From: Thiocapsa sp. UBA6158
GTDB taxonomy: Bacteria; Pseudomonadota; Gammaproteobacteria; Chromatiales; Chromatiaceae
NCBI RefSeq assembly: GCF_002423035.1
Contig: NZ_DIUM01000041.1
Span: forward strand, 23,538-43,743
DNA: 20,206 bases
Reading direction: 5' to 3'
In this document: one piece after another, positions 15,309 through 20,206 of the stretch
Position numbering within the stretch: position 1 is the first letter of the stretch
Layout: every line of letters starts with the position of its first letter
Program-made: the position numbers and the translations under genes
The notes under the pieces: generated by a model
Database searches by the model: none
What the model saw: only the letters and a program-made list of their open reading frames with translations
Told to the model about the DNA's origin: nothing

Positions 15309-17225
15309 ATGTATGACTTGATTCGACTCGACCGGACCTCTTCTCGACGAGCAGACGACGCGACGGCCAAGCGGCCGCGGTACCCGCTGCTCGCCGTCCT
15401 GCTTCCGCTGTTCTGCGCCGTCGCGGTGCTTGCCCAAGGGACATTGGCCGACAGTCTTCGCGCCGAAATCGATCGCGACCGCATCGCCGCGAACGAGACC
15501 CTGATCCTGCAGCTCTACGGCGACGGCCGCCTCTCCGGAGAGCCCGATCTCCAGGTCCTGGAGGCGGATTTCGATATCCTGAGTCGCAGCCAGAGCGAGC
15601 GCATGAGCGTTCTGAACGGATCCGTCTCGCACACGCGCGAATGGCGCATCGAGCTCGCCCCCAAGCGATCGGGTCAACTGGAGATCCCCGCGCTGGCCTG
15701 GGGCGATGCGCACAGCGCGCCGCTCACGGTCGAGGTCGTCGAGGACGCCGCGGCCCATGACCCCTCCGCCGGCCCGAAGCCGATCTTCGTGCGGACCGAG
15801 ACGGACGAGGCCACACCCTACGTGCAGCAGGCGTTTCACTATCGCGTCCAGGTGCTCTACCGCGAGCGCGAGGCGCCGCAGCGCGCGGTCCTCTCCGAGC
15901 CCCGGGTGGAGGGTGCGACGATCGAGCGCGACGGCGAGGACCGTGCATCGCTCGAGGTCATCGACGGCCAGCGCTATCAAGTCATCGAGCGACGCTTCCT
16001 CGTCGTGCCGCTACAGAGCGGACCCCTCGTGATCCGCGGTCCGCGACTCGAGGCGGTCATGCCCGCACCGCGGCCGGCCGGTCGTCGTCCGGTCGACGAT
16101 TTCGATGCGCTGTTCGGCGCCGGACCCTTCGCGGGACTGTCGGGGATGACGTCCAACGGACGGCGGGTCGTTGAGCGGGCGCCTGATCTGGAGATCCAGG
16201 TCCGCGCGCAGCCGCACGGCTCGAGCTCGCCCTGGTTGCCGGCGGAGTCCGTCGAGATCTCGGACGAGTGGGTCCCATCGTCGCCGCGTTTCCAGGTCGG
16301 CGAGCCGGTGACGCGTGTCCTGACGGTCACGGCGCGCGGCGTCACCGCCGCCCAGCTGCCTCCACTCGTGCTCGATCCGCCGGACGGCGCGCAAATCTAC
16401 CCCGGTCAGACCGGCGCCGAGGACCTGTCCGGCGCGGGTGCGCCGGTCGGACTCAGGAGCCTCGAGGTGGCCTTGGTGCCGACCCGCTCCGGGCCGTTAA
16501 CCCTTCCCGAGGTGCGTGTGCCCTGGTGGGATACCCGCGAGGATCGCGAGCGGGTGGCGATCGTGCCCGCGCGGACCCTGGAGGTGGCCGCCGCGCCCGC
16601 CGGGACCGCGGACGACGGGTCGCCCCGGTCGTTGGCGAGCGCGGGCGAGCCGGCGTCGGATGACGCGGCCGCCGTGCCGGATCGCGTCGACGAGGACGCC
16701 GAGCCTCGACAATCAGGCCGATGGCCGTCGATGGCGGAGGACTGGGTACGTCGCGCGATCGCCGGTCCGATTGGCCTCGGGGCTAGCGCGCTCGGCCTGA
16801 TCGCTCTCGGTTGGCTCGCCGCCCTCGTCTGGCTCGAGCGTGGATCGCGTCGTCGCGAGTCCCTGGATCGAGTCGAGACCCGCGCCTCGCCGCAGGCGCT
16901 GCGCGAGGCAAGCCGGCGCGTCGAGCAGGCCTGCCTGGACAACGACGCCCGCGGCGCGCGCATGGCCTTGCTGGCTTGGGGGCGGGTCCGCTGGGCCGGC
17001 GGGCAGGTTCCGGCGGGGCTCGGTGCCTTGGCTCTGCGGCTGGACGATGCCGCGGCGGCCGAGACACTGGCACAACTCGACCGAGCTCTCTACGCAGGCA
17101 CCGGGGCCGCATGGGACGGTGTCGGCTCCTGGCAGACACTCGCGCCATATCTCTCCCGCAAAGAGTGTGAAGCCGCGTCCGATCCATCGACGGCCCTGCC
17201 GGAGCTCTATCCGCGCCGGATCTAG
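15309..17225 (+). CDS. batD: BatD family protein
   Basis: The 638-aa protein has an N-terminal signal or anchor (about 24-43, RYPLLAVLLPLFCAVAVLAQ). A large beta-rich extracytoplasmic region follows with the family opening ADSLRAEIDRDRIAANETLI. It also contains SQSERMSVLNGSVSHTREW and repeats of the LxxP...GxLxIPxL type (KRSGQLEIPALAW, TRSGPLTLPEVRVPWW). A C-terminal helix (about 483-505) precedes a cytosolic helical tail (ASPQALREASRRVEQACLDN). BatD closes the MoxR-Bat operon and likely forms its periplasmic module. The start is uncertain: ATG 15309 lacks a good ribosome site. The frame is open to 15084 inside batB, and GTG 15258 is another option. Confidence 0.9.
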   Translation: MYDLIRLDRTSSRRADDATAKRPRYPLLAVLLPLFCAVAVLAQGTLADSLRAEIDRDRIAANETLILQLYGDGRLSGEPDLQVLEADFDILSRSQSERMSVLNGSVSHTREWRIELAPKRSGQLEIPALAWGDAHSAPLTVEVVEDAAAHDPSAGPKPIFVRTETDEATPYVQQAFHYRVQVLYREREAPQRAVLSEPRVEGATIERDGEDRASLEVIDGQRYQVIERRFLVVPLQSGPLVIRGPRLEAVMPAPRPAGRRPVDDFDALFGAGPFAGLSGMTSNGRRVVERAPDLEIQVRAQPHGSSSPWLPAESVEISDEWVPSSPRFQVGEPVTRVLTVTARGVTAAQLPPLVLDPPDGAQIYPGQTGAEDLSGAGAPVGLRSLEVALVPTRSGPLTLPEVRVPWWDTREDRERVAIVPARTLEVAAAPAGTADDGSPRSLASAGEPASDDAAAVPDRVDEDAEPRQSGRWPSMAEDWVRRAIAGPIGLGASALGLIALGWLAALVWLERGSRRRESLDRVETRASPQALREASRRVEQACLDNDARGARMALLAWGRVRWAGGQVPAGLGALALRLDDAAAAETLAQLDRALYAGTGAAWDGVGSWQTLAPYLSRKECEAASDPSTALPELYPRRI

Positions 17226-17228
17226 ACC

Positions 17229-17270
17229 TGATTCACGCGTAGGATGGGGAGAGCGCAGCGAAACCCATCC
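17229..17270 (+). repeat. REP-like repeat, full copy, possible terminator of the Bat operon
   Basis: It begins four bases past the batD stop. GGATGGG (17242-17248) pairs with CCCATCC (17264-17270) over a 15-base loop, and a CTTTT run comes eight bases later. It is the same family as 9195-9223 and 9274-9303. It may serve as the transcript end, though the loop is large and the T-run short. Confidence 0.65.
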
Positions 17271-17479
17271 TCCCCGCTTTTCCGAAAATCACCCGAACCC
17301 GATCCGTCCCGTCGTGCGGGCGCTCGCTTTCGGATTCTCGTCCCGGATGAGAAGATGACGTCCGGCGATTGCGGGCGTCCCGAGGTGCGTGCGTGCCGAT
17401 CGCTGCATACCGCGGCAACGCGGGGCAACGGCGCCCTCCGATGGACGTCTCCAGCGCGCCCGCTCGATCACGTATATGG

Positions 17480-17508
17480 TTGATTCAAGTAACTTCTTTT
17501 TTGATCAT
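17480..17508 (+). promoter_or_regulatory. Candidate sigma-70 promoter of the DUF368 gene
   Basis: TTGATT (17480-17485) and GATCAT (17503-17508) are 17 bases apart, each matching consensus at four of six positions. They lie in a distinctly AT-rich island (17476-17521) within GC-rich DNA, directly before an AAGG ribosome site and the ATG at 17522. Confidence 0.4.
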
Positions 17509-17521
17509 TTAAGGTTAAACG

Positions 17522-18481
17522 ATGTCGCGCTTGAGCCTGATCCTGAAGGGTGGTGCCATGGGTGTCGCGGAGGTGATCCCCGGTGTGTCCGGCGGTACCA
17601 TCGCCTTCATCAGCGGCATCTACGAGCGCCTGCTCAATGCCGTGAAGGCGTTCGGTCCGGGGCTGATCGGCGTGCATCGCCGCGAAGGACTCGCCGGCAT
17701 TTGGCGGGCGCTCGACGGGGGCTTCCTGGCATTCCTGCTCGCCGGCATGGCGATGGGCATCCTGGTCGGCGTCTTCGGCGTCTCCTGGATGCTCGAGCAT
17801 TATCCGCCGCTGATCTGGGCCTTCTTCTTCGGGCTGATCCTCGCCTCGATCCTCTTCATGGTCCGGCGCATCCCGCAATGGCGCGCCGGCGAGGCGGGGC
17901 TCTTCGTCCTCGGCGCGATCCTGGCCTACGGCATCACCATGCTTACGCCCGCAAGCGGCAACGAGGCGCTATGGTTCGTCTTTCTCTGTGGCGCCATCGC
18001 CATCTCGGCACTCATGCTGCCGGGCGTCTCCGGGAGCTTTATGTTGCTGGTGCTGGGGATGTATCAGTTCATCGTCCAAGACACCCTCAAGGGGCTGATG
18101 GTCGACTTCTCGTGGGATAAGCTCCTGATCTTGACGGTCTTCGCCCTGGGCTGTCTGACGGGGATGATGAGCATGTCGCGCCTGCTCTCCTGGACCTTCA
18201 AGCGCTACAGAAGCCTCACACTCGCCATCCTGACCGGCTTCCTGGTCGGCTCGCTGAACAAGGTCTATCCCTGGCGCAACGCCGAGGACTGGCTGCGGGA
18301 TAGCTCGGGTCAGGTCGTGATGGCCGCCGACGGACTCACGCCCGAGAAGATCCTCTCCGAGGTCAACGTCCTGCCCTCCGGTTACGAGGGCGATCCGCTC
18401 GTCCTCGGCGCGCTCTTGACCTGCACGTTGGGCTTCCTACTCGTCTACGCGTTCGACCGCTTCGGACCGCGGACGGACTGA
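17522..18481 (+). CDS. DUF368 polytopic membrane protein (PopT-type, putative undecaprenyl-phosphate translocase)
   Basis: The 319-aa inner-membrane protein has about eight or more hydrophobic helices and two internally related re-entrant-like motifs. These are GVAEVIPGVSGGT (14-26) and ALMLPGVSGSFM (163-174), the diagnostic pair of DUF368. Members of this family were shown in Vibrio and Staphylococcus to promote recycling of undecaprenyl phosphate across the membrane, supplying cell-envelope synthesis; I assign that role by family only. The start ATG 17522 has AAGG seven bases upstream and its own AT-rich promoter region, so it is probably transcribed apart from the Bat operon. It is convergent with yhbY. 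Confidence 0.9.
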   Translation: MSRLSLILKGGAMGVAEVIPGVSGGTIAFISGIYERLLNAVKAFGPGLIGVHRREGLAGIWRALDGGFLAFLLAGMAMGILVGVFGVSWMLEHYPPLIWAFFFGLILASILFMVRRIPQWRAGEAGLFVLGAILAYGITMLTPASGNEALWFVFLCGAIAISALMLPGVSGSFMLLVLGMYQFIVQDTLKGLMVDFSWDKLLILTVFALGCLTGMMSMSRLLSWTFKRYRSLTLAILTGFLVGSLNKVYPWRNAEDWLRDSSGQVVMAADGLTPEKILSEVNVLPSGYEGDPLVLGALLTCTLGFLLVYAFDRFGPRTD

Positions 18482-18897
18482 AACTTCGCGACCTCGATCG
18501 CGGGCCTCCGACCCCATGTCTTCCGGTGATATCAGCTCGACTTCGGCCATGCTTCGCGGCCCGGTAGCTCAAGCCCCATGCCACATTCTTCCGACAATGA
18601 CCTAATCATCCCGGCAAGGGTCGAGCTGATTCGCACCTATGCGTCGATAAATGCCTTCCCGGCAACCACCCTCGTTCACAAGACCCGCCGGTAGGGTAAT
18701 GGGATAAGCGCAGCGCATCCACCACAACGCCTCCGATGACCTCAACCTGCCCCGCCCACCCGAACCGAATGGTGAATGCGGCGCGACCAACCGTGCAGCA
18801 CACCCCGAATGCCATACCGCGGGCCTGATTCACCCGACTGCTCCGACCGGCGAGTTGGCGGGTTTCGGGTCTGGCGGGGCTCGCCGCGGCGAGGGTC
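18482..18897. other. 416-bp intergenic region between convergent genes
   Basis: No gene is recognised. It contains a small hairpin after the DUF368 stop (CGCGA 18487-18491 with TCGCG 18498-18502) and the REP-like element at 18691-18724. The rest gives no recognisable coding or RNA signal. Confidence 0.45.
18691..18724 (+). repeat. REP-like repeat of a second type
   Basis: GTAGGGTAATGGGATAAGCG is followed by CAGCGCATCCACCA. The GGATAAGCG...CGCATCC part is an imperfect palindrome. It resembles proteobacterial REP/BIME sequences (GCGCAGCG core shared with the copies at 9195 and 17229) but differs in its ends. Confidence 0.55.
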
Positions 18898-19200
18898 TCA
18901 GAGGTTCGGAAGCAGGATCGGATCGCGCTTTTCGGGGTTGGCGCGGTAGAAGGACGCCACATGACCGATGCGTCCGACCAGAACGGCCTCGGTGCGCTCG
19001 CCGATCAGCGCGATCGCGGCGTCGCGCTCCTCGCGATCGCCGGCATTGACCTTCACCTTCAGCAGCTCGTGGTGGCTCAAGGCCAGCTCGATCTCGGCGA
19101 GCACGGACTCCGTGAGCCCGTGCTGCCCGAGCGTGACGACGGGTTTCAGGTGGTGTGATTGCTTCTTCAGCCAGCGTTTTTGTTTTTCGGTAATCGACAT
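18898..19200 (-). CDS. yhbY: YhbY/CRS1-domain RNA-binding protein
   Basis: The 100-aa protein is a single CRM (CRS1-YhbY) domain: LTEKQ-type start MSITEKQKRWLKKQSHHLKP, then VVTLGQHGLTESVLAEIELA, the HELLKVKV strand, and the GxxG-like VGRIGHVASFYR near the end (RANPEKRDPILLPN). E. coli YhbY associates with pre-50S ribosomal particles, and a role in ribosome assembly is likely here too. Length is normal. AGGA stands just before ATG 19200. In many gammaproteobacteria yhbY lies divergent from rlmE-ftsH; here its upstream neighbour is instead a toxin-antitoxin pair, suggesting insertion or rearrangement at this spot. Confidence 0.93.
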   Translation of the reverse strand: MSITEKQKRWLKKQSHHLKPVVTLGQHGLTESVLAEIELALSHHELLKVKVNAGDREERDAAIALIGERTEAVLVGRIGHVASFYRANPEKRDPILLPNL

Positions 19201-19374
19201 GATGGTCCTGATGACGGAATGGATGCCTTGCGACGGCCGCCGCCGTGCGCCCGGCTCGTTGGCGGAATGCTACACCCTGCGCAGGGCTTAGGCGATTTCA
19301 CGTCCGATGATTCACCGGTCGGTTGATGGAGGCGACCACCTCCGGCACGCCCGGCGCCCGAGCCCCGAATCGGA

Positions 19375-19417
19375 TTGTGGAAACGCGAAGGCCGGCATAA
19401 AATGACCACATGGTCAT
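19375..19417 (+). promoter_or_regulatory. Promoter and palindromic operator of the toxin-antitoxin operon
   Basis: TTGTGG (19375-19380), a 17-base spacer and TAAAAT (19398-19403) form a plausible promoter. A perfect palindrome ATGACCA-CA-TGGTCAT (19402-19417) starts at the end of the -10 box, where a Phd-type antitoxin would block transcription. The antitoxin ATG lies 15 bases further on. Confidence 0.6.
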
Positions 19418-19432
19418 ATCTTGGGGCTCAGC

Positions 19433-19663
19433 ATGCGCAGCGTACAAGTGGTCGAAGCCAAAGCGAAATTTTCAGCCTTATTAGCCGCGGTGGAAGCCGG
19501 TGAGACGATCGCGATCATGCGGCGCGGCCGAGTGGTCGCGCGCTTGGTACCCGATGTCCCGCGCTCTGCCGCCGATGCCTTCAAGCCTCTTTGGTTACAA
19601 GCAGACGACATCGACCTGGCCCCGCCGGCGGATTCGCCGCCGGAATCTGTCGAGACGCTGTAG
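19433..19663 (+). CDS. Phd/YefM-type antitoxin
   Basis: The 76-aa protein has the N-terminal Phd/YefM DNA-binding fold, seen as VVEAKAKFSALLAAVEAGET and IAIMRRGRVVARLVP (residues about 5-41). An acidic, Pro-rich C-terminal tail (LWLQADDIDLAPPADSPPES) follows and would wrap the toxin. It should bind the palindrome at 19402-19417 to repress its own operon, more strongly with toxin. ATG 19433 has GGGG eight bases upstream; an earlier in-frame start at 19421 is less likely. The stop codon is one base before the toxin ATG, the usual tight coupling. Confidence 0.9.
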   Translation: MRSVQVVEAKAKFSALLAAVEAGETIAIMRRGRVVARLVPDVPRSAADAFKPLWLQADDIDLAPPADSPPESVETL

Positions 19664-19664
19664 G

Positions 19665-20087
19665 ATGCGTTATCTGCTCGACACCAACATTTTTATCGCC
19701 GCCATGAAGGGTGTCGAGACCGTGCGGCAGCGGCTCGAAGCAACCCCGCTGAGCGCGCTGGTGCTTTCCCCCGTGGTGCTTGGCGAGCTTGAGCTGGGGG
19801 TCGAGAAAAGTGCGCAGCGCGAAAAGAATGCGGCTCGCTTGCAGGGCGTCGTGGCAACGCTCGAGCTGGTGGCGTTGGATGATCGGGTGAGTCGGCATTA
19901 CGCCGCAATCCGAGCCGACCTCGAGCGTAAAGGCACGCCGATCGGCGCCAATGATTACTGGATCGCTGCGCAGGGCTTGGCCTAGGGGGCAGTGATCGTG
20001 ACAGACAATGAAGACGAATTCAACCGGGTCTCGGGCCTCCTTGTCGACAATTGGCTTCGGCCCGGCGGGGTTGGCGAGCGACCGTAA
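19665..20087 (+). pseudogene. vapC: VapC PIN-domain toxin interrupted by an in-frame amber codon
   Basis: From ATG 19665 the frame begins MRYLLDTNIFIAAMKGVETV, with PIN acidic residues in LLDTN (Asp6) and VVLGELELGVEKS, and later RADLERKGTPIGANDYWIAA. A TAG at 19983-19985 stops it after 106 residues. The same frame then continues GAVIVTDNEDEFNRVSGLLV and DNWLRPGGVGERP to a TAA at 20085-20087, which is exactly the missing VapC end (TDNxxEF motif). Restoring one base (TTG instead of TAG would give the usual LALG) yields a normal 140-aa toxin. VapC toxins are RNases that cut tRNA or rRNA. The truncated form lacks the last acidic motif and is probably inactive, leaving an antitoxin with a dead partner unless the stop is read through. 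Confidence 0.85.
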
Positions 20088-20206
20088 TTCAATCTAAACC
20101 GCGTCCAGAGCGAGATGCTCACTGTCGAGCGAGATCGACGTTTGGTGCATCCACGGCCCTTAGCGGGGACGCGATATAAAATTTGGTGATTAGCGTCGTG
20201 CCTCAG

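Noticed and set aside
20175..20180. TATAAA box near the right edge
   Set aside because: There is no -35 at proper spacing and the downstream gene, if any, is outside the window.

Overview
The window is GC-rich (my impression is mid-60s %) and its proteins look gammaproteobacterial. Gene content, protein flavour and repeat type suggest a purple sulfur bacterium of the Chromatiaceae (Thiocapsa / Thiorhodococcus / Allochromatium neighbourhood). That placement is inference; no photosynthesis or sulfur gene lies in the window.

Left end (1-2460). A minus-strand cluster runs from a conserved hypothetical gene (1588-1151) through an ERCC4-domain nuclease (1072-380) into the start of argG (379-1). 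No stop codon separates nuclease and argG, so they form one continuous reading frame. Upstream lies a gene-poor stretch with a cupin remnant and a fragment of a REP-associated tyrosine transposase. Middle-left (2500-9100). This part holds unrelated single genes: a secreted alpha/beta hydrolase, a small CoA-binding protein, an HvfA-like Cys-rich precursor with five EGKCG repeats, and a spermidine-synthase-fold protein. Next come a truncated YkgJ gene joined in frame to an intact YjdM/PhnA-like small protein, a NhaR-type LysR regulator, an Fe-S protein with two CDGSH domains, and a HAD hydrolase. The HAD gene's 3' end overlaps a structured repeat.

Centre (9355-17225). This is a complete plus-strand MoxR/Bat operon: MoxR AAA+ ATPase, DUF58, DUF4381, BatA (VWA), a BatB-BatC fusion (VWA plus TPR plus long acidic tail) and BatD. 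The expected arrangement is a cytoplasmic ATPase working with membrane-anchored VWA proteins and a large BatD, in a chaperone-like or envelope-stress role. REP-like repeats sit before the operon, inside it (a half copy between DUF4381 and batA) and after it, where the copy could form a terminator hairpin.

Right end (17480-20206). A DUF368 membrane protein (family linked to undecaprenyl-phosphate recycling) has an AT-rich promoter region. A further REP-like copy and the RNA-binding gene yhbY (minus) follow. The window ends with a Phd/YefM-VapC toxin-antitoxin pair that has a clear palindromic operator. The toxin gene carries an in-frame amber codon that removes its last conserved motif.

I saw no rRNA, tRNA, CRISPR array, phage or complete insertion sequence. 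The most interesting points are the nuclease-ArgG continuous frame, the orphan HvfA-like metallophore precursor, the interrupted VapC, and the structured repeat at 9040-9155.
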